A DNA stretch of 11,913 nucleotides from assembly GCA_902782505.1 (NCBI GenBank), contig CACZNO010000035.1:1-11913 (forward strand), given 5' to 3'. Under the pieces are notes generated by a model, which worked only from the letters and a program-made list of their open reading frames with translations, had not been told where the DNA came from and did not search any database. The DNA comes from an uncultured Erysipelotrichaceae bacterium. GTDB taxonomy: Bacteria; Bacillota_I; Bacilli_A; Erysipelotrichales; Erysipelotrichaceae. Of this stretch, positions 6,181 to 11,913 are shown in pieces (the first letter of the stretch is position 1; every line of letters starts with the position of its first letter). A program made the translations under genes and the position numbers.

Positions 6181-7053
6181 ATGAAAAAACTATTCGGAGG
6201 ATTGAATATAACATGGCCGAAACTGATCGTCTCGGCGGTTATACTGGGGATTTACACCGGTATCATGGCGATGGCGCCGTTTGCGAAAGATACGTCGCTG
6301 GCGGATATCTCCATCTATTTTGACCGCTGGGTGCTGTTCGGGATTCTGATCATCATGAACAGCAAATCCGCGAAGGAATCCGCGCTGAAGTGCTTCGTGT
6401 TCTTTCTGATCAGCCAGCCGCTCGTATTTCTGGTACAGGTGCCGTTTAACGCGTACGGATGGGGCATCTTCGTATACTACAAGTATTGGTTCATGTGGAC
6501 CTTATTGACGATCCCGATGGGCTATATCGGGTATCATATGAAACAGAACAAGTTGTGGGGTGTATTGATCCTGGCGCCGATGCTGTTATTGGTGGGATTA
6601 CAGTATTATGGGTATGTTCATGAAACTGTCACCTTCTTCCCGCGGCATCTTTACAGCTGCATCTTCTGCGTGATCACTATGATCCTGTATTCCCTGTTTG
6701 TGTTTGACAACAGGAAAAACGTTTTGATCTGCACGGCTTTGACCGCAGTGATCCTTCTGGCGTCCACCGGATGGGCGTTCACACACAAATCCGCGTATGA
6801 TACGCAGCTTTTATCCAGCGGGGGCGAACGCACCGGAATCGAATACGACGATTCCTACAAGGTGTATCTGGCGGATCCGGCCTACGGAACGGTGGAAATC
6901 GTCTACATCGAAAGCATCGAAACGTACATGGTCCAGGCGCATTTCACAAAACTGGGAGATACCGAACTCACCCTGGAATCTCCTTCGGGAGAGAAAACCG
7001 TGTATAAGCTGACGGTTTACCGCAACAGTTACGAAGTCGAACGAAAACCGTAA
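6181..7053 (+). CDS. Multi-pass membrane protein with C-terminal soluble domain, function unknown
   Basis: A 290-residue protein I do not recognise. About seven hydrophobic segments are visible, near residues 14-34, 49-60, 70-89, 101-119, 125-145, 156-175 and 180-200. Aromatic residues are dense around 91-107 (AYGWGIFVYYKYWFMW). After the last segment, residues 215-290 form a polar, beta-prone domain with GDTELTLESPSGEKTVYKLTVY (259-280), which looks like an Ig-like or similar beta-sandwich. With seven spans and a basic N-terminus (MKK), this domain would lie outside the cell (inference). The ribosome binding site is GAAAGGGAAA (6168-6177), overlapping the end of the deacylase gene, so the two are cotranscribed and perhaps translationally linked. 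There are no catalytic motifs. A terminator follows directly. Confidence 0.8.
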   Translation: MKKLFGGLNITWPKLIVSAVILGIYTGIMAMAPFAKDTSLADISIYFDRWVLFGILIIMNSKSAKESALKCFVFFLISQPLVFLVQVPFNAYGWGIFVYYKYWFMWTLLTIPMGYIGYHMKQNKLWGVLILAPMLLLVGLQYYGYVHETVTFFPRHLYSCIFCVITMILYSLFVFDNRKNVLICTALTAVILLASTGWAFTHKSAYDTQLLSSGGERTGIEYDDSYKVYLADPAYGTVEIVYIESIETYMVQAHFTKLGDTELTLESPSGEKTVYKLTVYRNSYEVERKP

Positions 7054-7088
7054 AAAAACCTGATGCGATGTCATCAGGTTTCTTTTTT
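7052..7088. terminator. Bidirectional terminator for the membrane protein gene and tRNA-Gly
   Basis: AAACCTGATG (7056-7065) / CATCAGGTTT (7072-7081), 10 bp with a 6-nt loop. Rightward it is followed by CTTTTTT (7082-7088). Leftward the complement of 7052-7058 gives seven T. It ends transcription of the membrane protein gene from the left and of the tRNA from the right, and starts right at the stop codon of the first. Confidence 0.92.
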
Positions 7089-7090
7089 GA

Positions 7091-7164
7091 TGGAGCGGGT
7101 GACGGGAATCGAACCCGCGTATTCAGCTTGGGAAGCTGATGTTCTGCCATTGAACTACACCCGC
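7091..7164 (-). tRNA. tRNA-Gly, anticodon CCC
   Basis: Read on the minus strand, a complete 74-nt tRNA with encoded CCA (7091-7093). Acceptor stem GCGGGTG (1-7) pairs with CACCCGC; the D-stem is GTTC/GAAC; the anticodon stem TCAGC/GCTGA carries the loop TTCCCAA, so the anticodon is CCC and it reads GGG; the T-arm is GCGGG-TTCGATT-CCCGT with one G-U pair. The discriminator base is U. The body is like other Firmicute tRNA-Gly genes. A promoter lies at 7176-7205, a DegV-like gene lies upstream on the same strand, and the terminator at 7052-7081 ends it. Confidence 0.97.
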
Positions 7165-7175
7165 AGTGCCCTTAT

Positions 7176-7205
7176 ATTATAAAGGCTTTTGCGAAGAATG
7201 CGCAA
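7176..7205 (-). promoter_or_regulatory. Promoter of tRNA-Gly
   Basis: On the minus strand, TTGCGC (7200-7205), an 18-nt spacer and TATAAT (7176-7181), 11 bp before the 5' end of the tRNA. The -35 box lies just past the degV stop, so the tRNA has its own promoter but can also be reached by read-through from degV. Confidence 0.65.
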
Positions 7206-7209
7206 GGAT

Positions 7210-8088
7210 TTAGAAAAATCTTCCTTCGCCCTCATATACAATACAGACAAATCCCGGACCGACATGGGAACCGATCGTAGGGCCTTCGGTCTGGATCGTG
7301 ATTTCTCCGGCTTCCGGATAGTATTTCCGGATCATGTCGGATACGAACCAGGCATCTTGCGGACAATCCGCGTGGAAGACGAAGAATTCCTTGCCTTTGG
7401 GATCGCCGATATCTTTTTTGATGGACTTGATCATCTGGAGAAGCGCCTGTTTCTTGCCGCGCGCCTTGGCGGAACTGACTAAGGTTCCTTCATCGCTGAC
7501 ATACAGGATCGGCTTGATGTTCAAAAGAGTGCCCGCGATTGCGGCGGCGTTGGAAAGTCTTCCTCCGCGGCGCAGCCATTGAAGATCGTCCACCATAAAG
7601 TGGTGCATGACCTTGAGCTTGTAATGTTCCGCAAAACGGATGCACTCGTCAAACGAGGCGCCGGCTTCCTTGCGCTTTTCGGTCTGGTAAACCAGGAAGG
7701 CGAGTCCTGCGGAAATACAGCGGGTGTCTACGGAATAAAAACGGCGGTCCGGGAAATCCCGGCGAATCGCCTGTACGGCCGCTTCACAGTTGTTGAAGGA
7801 ATTGGAAACCGCGCGCGTCATATCGAAGAAAAGAACGTCTTTTCCCTGTTTCGCCAGTCCCTTGAAGAACTCATAGTAGTTGTATTCCGGAATCTGCGCG
7901 GTGCTGGGTAAGGAACCCTGACGCATCTTCGTGAAAAGTTCCTTCTTGGTCTGTTCCCGGCAGTCATCGATCACGACGTGCCCGTCGATCACGAAGGTAT
8001 AGGAAATGAAGGGAATGTTGTGTTCGTCTAAGTAGCTGCGGTCCAGATCGGATGTGGACGCGGTTGCGATAATAAAGTCTTGCGCCAT
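7210..8088 (-). CDS. DegV family fatty-acid-binding protein (FakB-like)
   Basis: A 292-residue DegV protein of normal length. DegV proteins bind a fatty acid; FakB members present it to the kinase FakA so that exogenous fatty acids enter phospholipid synthesis. Visible signatures are IIATASTSDL at the N-terminus, PSTAQ (61-65), the lipid-contact region LQWLRRGGRLS (169-179), NIKPIL (190-195) and GPTIGSHVGPGF (269-280). There is no fakA gene in the window, so a role in fatty-acid activation is inferred from the family. The start at 8088 is chosen because a GGAGA lies at 8095-8099 and the DegV fold begins here; the frame is open upstream to 8193, but that would overlap the promoter and the divergent gene. 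It is divergent from the zinc-ribbon gene and lies 45 bp upstream of tRNA-Gly, with no terminator between. Confidence 0.93.
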   Translation of the reverse strand: MAQDFIIATASTSDLDRSYLDEHNIPFISYTFVIDGHVVIDDCREQTKKELFTKMRQGSLPSTAQIPEYNYYEFFKGLAKQGKDVLFFDMTRAVSNSFNNCEAAVQAIRRDFPDRRFYSVDTRCISAGLAFLVYQTEKRKEAGASFDECIRFAEHYKLKVMHHFMVDDLQWLRRGGRLSNAAAIAGTLLNIKPILYVSDEGTLVSSAKARGKKQALLQMIKSIKKDIGDPKGKEFFVFHADCPQDAWFVSDMIRKYYPEAGEITIQTEGPTIGSHVGPGFVCIVYEGEGRFF

Positions 8089-8112
8089 GTGTTTTCTCCG
8101 TAAACAAAAACT

Positions 8113-8159
8113 ATTATAGGAAAAAAAGACTGTTTTGACTATAGGAGAATCAGTAAAAT
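8113..8159. promoter_or_regulatory. Divergent promoter region of degV and the zinc-ribbon gene
   Basis: On the minus strand TATAAT (8113-8118) serves degV, with only a weak TAGTCA at 8136-8141 as -35. On the plus strand TAAAAT (8154-8159), with a weak TGTTTT (8131-8136) 17 nt upstream, may serve the zinc-ribbon gene. TATAGGA occurs twice (8116-8122 and 8141-8147), which could be chance. Confidence 0.4.
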
Positions 8160-8179
8160 AGAGACAGGAGGATTCCGGT

Positions 8180-8551
8180 ATGTTTCTGATCATGACGGTA
8201 ACGGAGAAATCCGAACAACTGGATTTTCATCAGGTCACGGAATGTGAAAACTGCGGACGGGTAGGGGCCGTCGAGGTATTTATGATATACCGGTGTTTTT
8301 GTCTGTTCTTTTTGCCGGTGTGGAAGTTTGACCGGCGGTATTACGCGAAGATGAACTGCTGCGGCGCAGCGCGGGAAATTCCGAGGGAAACCGGAGAGGC
8401 GATCCGCCGCGGGGAAGAGGTGTTTCTGGATCCTGCCATGTTCCGGAATCTTCCCGTTTCGCATTATAAAGAATGCCCGGTATGCGGATACCGGACAGAA
8501 GAAGACTTTGATTATTGCCCGAAGTGCGGAAATCCCTTGACTAGGGGGTAA
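8180..8551 (+). CDS. Zinc-ribbon protein (zinc_ribbon_15-like plus C-terminal zinc ribbon)
   Basis: A 123-residue protein with two zinc-binding candidates. The N-terminal half has C22xxC25 and C60/C61 around FLPVWKFDRRYYAKMNCCG, a layout like the zinc_ribbon_15 family, whose members carry an FFxP-type hydrophobic stretch between the knuckles. The C-terminal ribbon is C99xxC102 and C113xxC116 (CPVCG...YCPKCG), a complete four-cysteine site. The function of such proteins is unknown; nucleic-acid or protein binding is common for zinc ribbons. AGGAGG at 8166-8171 fixes the ATG at 8180. The gene is divergent from degV and its last 11 bp overlap the end of the glycosylase gene on the other strand. 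Confidence 0.85.
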   Translation: MFLIMTVTEKSEQLDFHQVTECENCGRVGAVEVFMIYRCFCLFFLPVWKFDRRYYAKMNCCGAAREIPRETGEAIRRGEEVFLDPAMFRNLPVSHYKECPVCGYRTEEDFDYCPKCGNPLTRG

Positions 8552-9038
8552 GAAGCGCGAGCCATTCCTTCCGTAAACCGTCGAACCGCATGCGCGCGTT
8601 GGCGGGAGAGGTGGAAGGAAGCTTCGTATAGGGGACCTTTACGGAAGCAGACTGGTATTTCAAAAAGTACCGGTACGCGGTATTTCCGTTAAGATAGATA
8701 TGACGGATCGGCGCGTGTTCCAGAATGCGTGAAAGATCGTTGGGAATTTCGTCGTGAATCGACGCGTCGCCGGAACCCCGGACCGTGCATTCCGCCAATA
8801 CATCCCATAACGCGATATGATGATCGTGCAGGAAACGGATCTTTTCTTCCGTCGTATCGGGAAGCGGAACCTCGTACAGGGAAGCCAGAAGTTTCCAGAA
8901 CCGGTTTTGCGGATGACCGTAATAAAACCGCACTTCCCGGGATTTTACGGAAGGGAAGGAGCCCAGAATCAGGATTTCCGCGCTGTTGTCATAAACCGCG
9001 GGAAATTCATGGGTTGCGTGAACCGGTATTTGTTTCAT
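8541..9038 (-). CDS. DNA-deoxyinosine (hypoxanthine) glycosylase, uracil-DNA glycosylase superfamily
   Basis: A 165-residue protein resembling family 6 (HDG) of the uracil-DNA glycosylase superfamily, which removes hypoxanthine formed by adenine deamination. Motif 1 is ILILGSFPSVKSRE followed by FYYGHPQNRFWK (22-49), with the conserved asparagine N45. LWDVLAECTVRGS (77-89) and the C-terminal motif LPSTSPAN (140-147) complete the signature. Length is normal. By homology it acts in base excision repair by flipping the damaged base and cutting the glycosidic bond. The family call is firm; substrate range (hypoxanthine, or mismatched uracil) is inferred. No ribosome binding site precedes the ATG at 9038, and an extended -10 lies only 6 nt upstream, so a leaderless mRNA is likely. 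It is divergent from the phosphodiesterase gene. Confidence 0.9.
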   Translation of the reverse strand: MKQIPVHATHEFPAVYDNSAEILILGSFPSVKSREVRFYYGHPQNRFWKLLASLYEVPLPDTTEEKIRFLHDHHIALWDVLAECTVRGSGDASIHDEIPNDLSRILEHAPIRHIYLNGNTAYRYFLKYQSASVKVPYTKLPSTSPANARMRFDGLRKEWLALLTP

Positions 9039-9044
9039 AGAATT

Positions 9045-9053
9045 AGTATATCA
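9045..9053 (-). promoter_or_regulatory. Extended -10 promoter of the glycosylase gene
   Basis: On the minus strand TGA-TATACT (9045-9053) is an extended -10 (TGnTATAAT type). Transcription starting about 7 nt downstream would begin at or next to the A of the ATG at 9038. A TTTACA at 9066-9071 may act as -35, but with a short 15-nt spacer. Confidence 0.5.
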
Positions 9054-9068
9054 CGCCCGTTCGGGTGT
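9053..9068. promoter_or_regulatory. Inverted repeat between divergent genes (possible operator)
   Basis: A 16-bp near-perfect dyad: ACGCCCG (9053-9059) and TTCGGGTGT (9060-9068), with one G-T. It lies upstream of the extended -10 of the glycosylase gene and next to the -10-like TAAAAT (9068-9073) of the phosphodiesterase gene, so a bound protein could affect both. No T-run follows, so it is not a terminator. The regulator is unknown. Confidence 0.35.
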
Positions 9069-9098
9069 AAAATAGAAAGGTAGACAGGAGGCAGGATA

Positions 9099-9845
9099 AT
9101 GGAATTTTGGGCACACCGAGGCTGCAGCTTCAAATATCCGGAAAATACCCTGAAGGCGTTTGAAGAAGCGCTGGAATACGACATCCGCGGAATCGAATTG
9201 GACGTACAGCTGACAAGAGACGGGGTTCCGATGGTTTTTCATGATGAAAAAGTGGACCGGGTCACCAACGGGAAGGGATACCTGAAGGATTACTGGTTCA
9301 AGGATTTACGGCAACTCAAGATCCTGGCGACGGACGGGACGGAGTATATGATCCCGACCCTGACGGAAGTTTTGAATCTTCTGGAAGGACCGATGAAAGA
9401 ACGCGGATTAACGCTGAACATCGAACTGAAAAACAGCGAAGTGCACTACGAAGGCCTGGAAAAAATTGTTCTGGCGATGGTGAAGGAACGCGGTCTGGAA
9501 GAACATGTGGTATATTCGTCGTTCTCGTTTGAGTCCCTGAAACTGTTGAAGGAACTGGACGAAAACGCGGATATCGCGATTCTGCATAAGAGCGTCAGCG
9601 AGTGCGTCAAGCGTGCGAACAAACTCGGCGTCAAATCCATTCATCCGTATGTGCGCAACGTACGCAAAAAGACGGATTTGAATAAACGCGGGTTTACGGT
9701 GCGCTGCTGGAACACGGGAAGACACGAACCGTTCCACGGGCAGACGAACATGATCGACTATATCGACCCGCAGGATCTCGAGAAAAAAGGCGTCAACGTT
9801 TATATGACAAATATTCCGGAGCGGTATACCTACCGCAAGGATTAA
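9099..9845 (+). CDS. Glycerophosphodiester phosphodiesterase (GDPD)
   Basis: A 248-residue TIM-barrel phosphodiesterase that splits glycerophosphodiesters into glycerol-3-phosphate and an alcohol. Metal and catalytic residues are visible: H6 and R7 in AHRG, PENT (14-17), E33 and D35 in IELDVQLTRDG, H48 in FHDE, and E109/K111 in NIELK. No signal peptide or membrane segment is present, so this is a cytoplasmic form that would recycle phospholipid head groups or degraded lipids. AGGAGG at 9086-9091, 7 nt before the ATG, fixes the start; TAAAAT at 9068-9073 is a probable -10. It is a single-gene unit ended by the hairpin at 9875-9906. The usual C-terminal WTVN-type strand is here VRCWNTG (about 206-212). 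Confidence 0.94.
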   Translation: MEFWAHRGCSFKYPENTLKAFEEALEYDIRGIELDVQLTRDGVPMVFHDEKVDRVTNGKGYLKDYWFKDLRQLKILATDGTEYMIPTLTEVLNLLEGPMKERGLTLNIELKNSEVHYEGLEKIVLAMVKERGLEEHVVYSSFSFESLKLLKELDENADIAILHKSVSECVKRANKLGVKSIHPYVRNVRKKTDLNKRGFTVRCWNTGRHEPFHGQTNMIDYIDPQDLEKKGVNVYMTNIPERYTYRKD

Positions 9846-9874
9846 GCCGGAAAAATTTCCAACCGACAACGAAA

Positions 9875-9909
9875 AAAAGCGTTTTCCGTACTGTGAAAAC
9901 GCTTTTATT
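9875..9909 (+). terminator. Terminator of the phosphodiesterase gene
   Basis: AAAAGCGTTTTC (9875-9886) / GAAAACGCTTTT (9895-9906) is a 12-bp perfect stem with an 8-nt loop, followed by ATT. The A-run on the 5' side and T-run on the 3' side make it effective in both directions, and it isolates adhE from upstream transcription. Confidence 0.88.
9894..9907. promoter_or_regulatory. Possible cre (CcpA) site
   Basis: TGAAAACGCTTTTA matches the catabolite-responsive element consensus TGWAANCGNTNWCA at all fixed positions except one (T for C). It is embedded in the terminator's 3' arm, whose A/T-rich GCG-centred palindrome resembles cre by nature, so it may be a by-product. It lies about 50 bp upstream of the adhE promoter region, where CcpA control would make sense. 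Confidence 0.3.
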
Positions 9910-9930
9910 GCGAAAACTTTCACAAATCTG

Positions 9931-9958
9931 TTGCGCGCATGTATTTTATATGTTAAAT
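9931..9958 (+). promoter_or_regulatory. Candidate promoter of adhE
   Basis: TTGCGC (9931-9936), a 16-nt spacer and TTAAAT (9953-9958), the last overlapping the first Rex-like site. Other -10 choices in the AT-rich 9942-9951 stretch are possible, so the exact box is open. A protein on the palindrome at 9950-9967 would block RNA polymerase with any of them. Confidence 0.4.
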
Positions 9959-9967
9959 TGTTAACAA
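9950..9967. promoter_or_regulatory. Rex operator 1 upstream of adhE
   Basis: ATGTTAA-ATTG-TTAACAA matches the Rex (redox-sensing repressor) consensus TTGTTAA-N4-TTAACAA with one mismatch in the first base. Rex is known to repress fermentation genes such as adhE in Gram-positive bacteria and to let go when NADH is high. The rex gene is not in the window. Confidence 0.8.
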
Positions 9968-9971
9968 GTAA

Positions 9972-9989
9972 AAGTGAAATATTTCACAT
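9972..9989. promoter_or_regulatory. Rex-like operator 2 upstream of adhE
   Basis: The core GTGAAATATTTCAC (9974-9987) is a perfect 14-bp palindrome and fits the alternate Rex form TTGTGAA-N4-TTCACAA with only the outer bases differing. Its centre is 22 bp from that of operator 1, two helical turns, so two Rex dimers could bind the same face. It lies between the promoter and the ribosome binding site. Confidence 0.65.
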
Positions 9990-10000
9990 GGAGGACTGCA

Positions 10001-11913
10001 ATGGCACAGAAGAAGAAAGAAACGAAGAAACTGAATATTGTCCGTACCGAAGCTGCAGTGGATGTACCGGAAGTGGATGAAAAGGTCGCGAAGGCGCTTA
10101 TCGCACTGGACGAATACGCGAATTACGACCAGGAAAAAATTGACTACATCGTCGCAAAGTGCTCCGTCGCGGCACTGGACGCACACGGGGAATTGGCGAA
10201 ACTGGCCATCGAGGAAACCGGACGCGGAATCTTTGAAGACAAGGCGACCAAGAACCTGTTCGCATGCGAATACATCGTCAACAACATGCGTCATCTGAAG
10301 ACAGTCGGTGTGATCGATGAAGATCCGGTCACCGGCATTACGAAAGTAGCGGAACCGGTCGGTGTTGTCGCGGGTATTACCCCGGTCACCAACCCGACGT
10401 CCACGGCGATTTTCAAATCGCTGATCTGTTTGAAGACGCGCAATCCGATCATCTTCGCGTTCCATCCCAACGCGCAGAAATCTTCGGTTGCGGCAGCGAA
10501 GATCTGTTATGAAACGGCGATCGCGGCCGGCGCGCCGGAAAACTGCATCCAGTGGATCGAAACTCCGTCCATGGACGCGACCACGGCGTTAATGAAACAC
10601 CCGGGCGTATCGACGATTTTGGCAACCGGCGGAAACGCCATGGTCAAAGCGGCGTATTCCTGCGGGAAACCGGCGTTAGGCGTCGGTGCGGGAAACGCTC
10701 CGGCATATATCGAAACCACCGCGAATATCAAACAGGCAGTCAACGATATCGTGATGTCCAAGGGCTTCGATAACGGAATGGTCTGCGCTTCCGAACAGAC
10801 CGTCATCGTCGACAAGGAAATCTATGACGACGTAAAGGAACTGTTCAAAACCTACAACGTGCACTTTGCGACCAAGAAGGAAAAAGCGCTGTTGGAGAAA
10901 TACATGTTCGGTTATGAAGCCGGATCCGAAGGCGTGGAAAACGCGAAGCTGAATCCGGTGATCGTCGGAAAGAAGGCGGCGTGGATCGCGGAACAGGCCG
11001 GATTCAAGGTCAACCCGCACACCAGCCTGATCATTGCGGAACTCGATCATCCGGGAGTTGACGAACCGTTGTCCCGTGAAAAGCTGAGTCCTGTACTGGC
11101 GATGGAAAAAGCGGAATCGGTCGAAGACGGATTCGACAAAGCGGAAGGTACGGTTATGCTGGGAGGCGTCGGACACACGGCGGCGATCCATACCGCAAAC
11201 GCTTCTTTGGCCCAGGAATACGGCAAGCGCATCAAGGCGTGCCGTCTGATCTGGAATTCCCCGACGACCTTCGGCGGTATCGGAAACATCTACAATTCCT
11301 TCCTTCCGTCCCTGACTCTCGGGTGCGGTTCGTACGGACACAACTCCGTTTCGGGCAACGTCAGCGCCGTCAATCTTCTGAACATCAAACAGATCGGAAA
11401 AAGGAGAAATACCATGCAGTGGTTCAAGATCCCGCAGAAAATCTATATCGAACAGAACTCCATTGAATACTTACAGGGCATGCGTGATATCGAACGCGCC
11501 TTCATCGTCACCGACCGTTCCATGGTCGATCTGGGTTATGTGACCCGTATCACCGATCAATTGGCACAGCGGCGCAACAAGGTTCAGGTCCAGTTATTCT
11601 GCGACGTGGAACCGGATCCGTCCATTCAGACAGTCAAGAAGGGCTGGAGCCTCATGCAGGCATTCAAACCCGATACGATCATCGCGTTAGGCGGCGGATC
11701 CGCCATGGACGCGGCGAAGGGCATGTGGTTATTCTACGAACATCCGGAAGTAGACTTCGACGATCTGAAACAGAAATTCATGGATATCCGCAAACGTGCC
11801 TTCAAGTATCCGGAACTCGGCAGAAAGACCCGTCTGGTCTGCGTACCGACAACTTCCGGCACCGGTTCTGAAGTTTCCCCGTTCGCGGTCATCACGGATA
11901 AGGAAACCAACCG
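10001..11913 (+). CDS. adhE: Bifunctional acetaldehyde-CoA/alcohol dehydrogenase, 3' end outside the window
   Basis: The first 637 residues of AdhE are in the window; the family is about 870 long, so roughly the last quarter is missing by the window edge, not by mutation. The N-terminal acetyl-CoA-acylating aldehyde dehydrogenase domain covers about 20-465 with GVGAGNAPAYIE (near 227-238) and the catalytic C262 in GMVCASEQ. The linker KRRNTMQWFKIPQKIY leads into an iron alcohol dehydrogenase domain with GGGS (564-567) and VPTTSGTGSE (615-624). It turns acetyl-CoA into ethanol and regenerates two NAD+; AdhE forms spirosome filaments. GGAGG at 9990-9994, 6 nt before the ATG, fixes the start. 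Two Rex-like operators lie directly upstream. Residues 1-20 are a lysine-rich extension compared with E. coli. Confidence 0.97.
   Translation, partial: MAQKKKETKKLNIVRTEAAVDVPEVDEKVAKALIALDEYANYDQEKIDYIVAKCSVAALDAHGELAKLAIEETGRGIFEDKATKNLFACEYIVNNMRHLKTVGVIDEDPVTGITKVAEPVGVVAGITPVTNPTSTAIFKSLICLKTRNPIIFAFHPNAQKSSVAAAKICYETAIAAGAPENCIQWIETPSMDATTALMKHPGVSTILATGGNAMVKAAYSCGKPALGVGAGNAPAYIETTANIKQAVNDIVMSKGFDNGMVCASEQTVIVDKEIYDDVKELFKTYNVHFATKKEKALLEKYMFGYEAGSEGVENAKLNPVIVGKKAAWIAEQAGFKVNPHTSLIIAELDHPGVDEPLSREKLSPVLAMEKAESVEDGFDKAEGTVMLGGVGHTAAIHTANASLAQEYGKRIKACRLIWNSPTTFGGIGNIYNSFLPSLTLGCGSYGHNSVSGNVSAVNLLNIKQIGKRRNTMQWFKIPQKIYIEQNSIEYLQGMRDIERAFIVTDRSMVDLGYVTRITDQLAQRRNKVQVQLFCDVEPDPSIQTVKKGWSLMQAFKPDTIIALGGGSAMDAAKGMWLFYEHPEVDFDDLKQKFMDIRKRAFKYPELGRKTRLVCVPTTSGTGSEVSPFAVITDKETN

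Noticed and set aside
8089..8193. A 35-residue extension of the DegV protein
   Set aside because: It crosses the -10 box of degV and overlaps the divergent zinc-ribbon gene.
10676..11341. 221-residue open frame on the minus strand opposite adhE
   Set aside because: It is rich in arginine, phenylalanine and aspartate as expected from the complement of AdhE codons and has no domain; AdhE is certain.
1..11913. CRISPR array, insertion sequence, prophage or toxin-antitoxin module
   Set aside because: No regularly spaced repeats, no transposase or integrase, no long terminal inverted repeats and no small paired genes; every sizeable gene has an ordinary assignment except one membrane protein.

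Overview
The window reads as a bacterial chromosome segment from a mid-GC, fermentative, anaerobic-type Firmicute. The evidence is strong AGGAGG-type ribosome binding sites, sigma-A-like -10 boxes, Rex-type operators in front of a bifunctional AdhE, a DegV protein, and several proteins typical of Clostridia and Erysipelotrichia (DUF2500, zinc_ribbon_15, ProX/YbaK deacylase). TGA, TAA and TAG are all used as stops, so the code is standard. An Erysipelotrichia-like host is my guess from protein flavour only. There is no sign of a prophage, transposon, CRISPR array or integrated element. Gene density is high and nearly every unit ends in a clear hairpin terminator.

Layout. Positions 1-389 hold no convincing gene. 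They contain an AT-rich promoter-like stretch and about 290 nt with several possible helices, ending in a perfect GAAA-tetraloop terminator (340-362) only 12 nt before the ribosome binding site of the first gene. This looks like a cis-acting leader RNA (attenuator or riboswitch type), and it is the most unusual feature of the window. It leads into a flavin reductase-like protein (390-956), deoC (1016-1687) and an iron-type alcohol dehydrogenase (1696-2862), closed by a terminator. A MATE-family transporter (2935-4272) and an alpha/beta hydrolase (4303-5106) follow, closed by a hairpin shared with the convergent DUF2500 gene (5161-5526, minus). A good sigma-A-like promoter at 5623-5652 drives a ProX/YbaK-type aminoacyl-tRNA deacylase (5683-6168) and an unrecognised multi-pass membrane protein (6181-7053). 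A two-way terminator there also serves tRNA-Gly(CCC) on the minus strand (7091-7164), with a DegV/FakB-like gene (7210-8088, minus) just upstream of it. Then come a zinc-ribbon protein (8180-8551, plus), which overlaps by 11 bp the 3' end of a family 6 type DNA glycosylase (8541-9038, minus), and a glycerophosphodiester phosphodiesterase (9099-9845, plus). The window ends inside adhE (10001 to beyond 11913), preceded by two stacked Rex-like palindromes.

How the genes may fit together. DeoC splits deoxyribose-5-phosphate into glyceraldehyde-3-phosphate and acetaldehyde. The adjacent alcohol dehydrogenase could reduce that acetaldehyde with NADH. AdhE converts acetyl-CoA to ethanol, and its Rex operators would tie it to the NADH/NAD+ ratio. 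The two ends of the window therefore both deal with acetaldehyde and NADH balance, while the middle is housekeeping: export, tRNA quality control, fatty-acid or phospholipid turnover and base-damage repair. I see no clearly new multi-gene system. The 5' leader RNA and the membrane protein of 6181-7053 are the best unexplained items.
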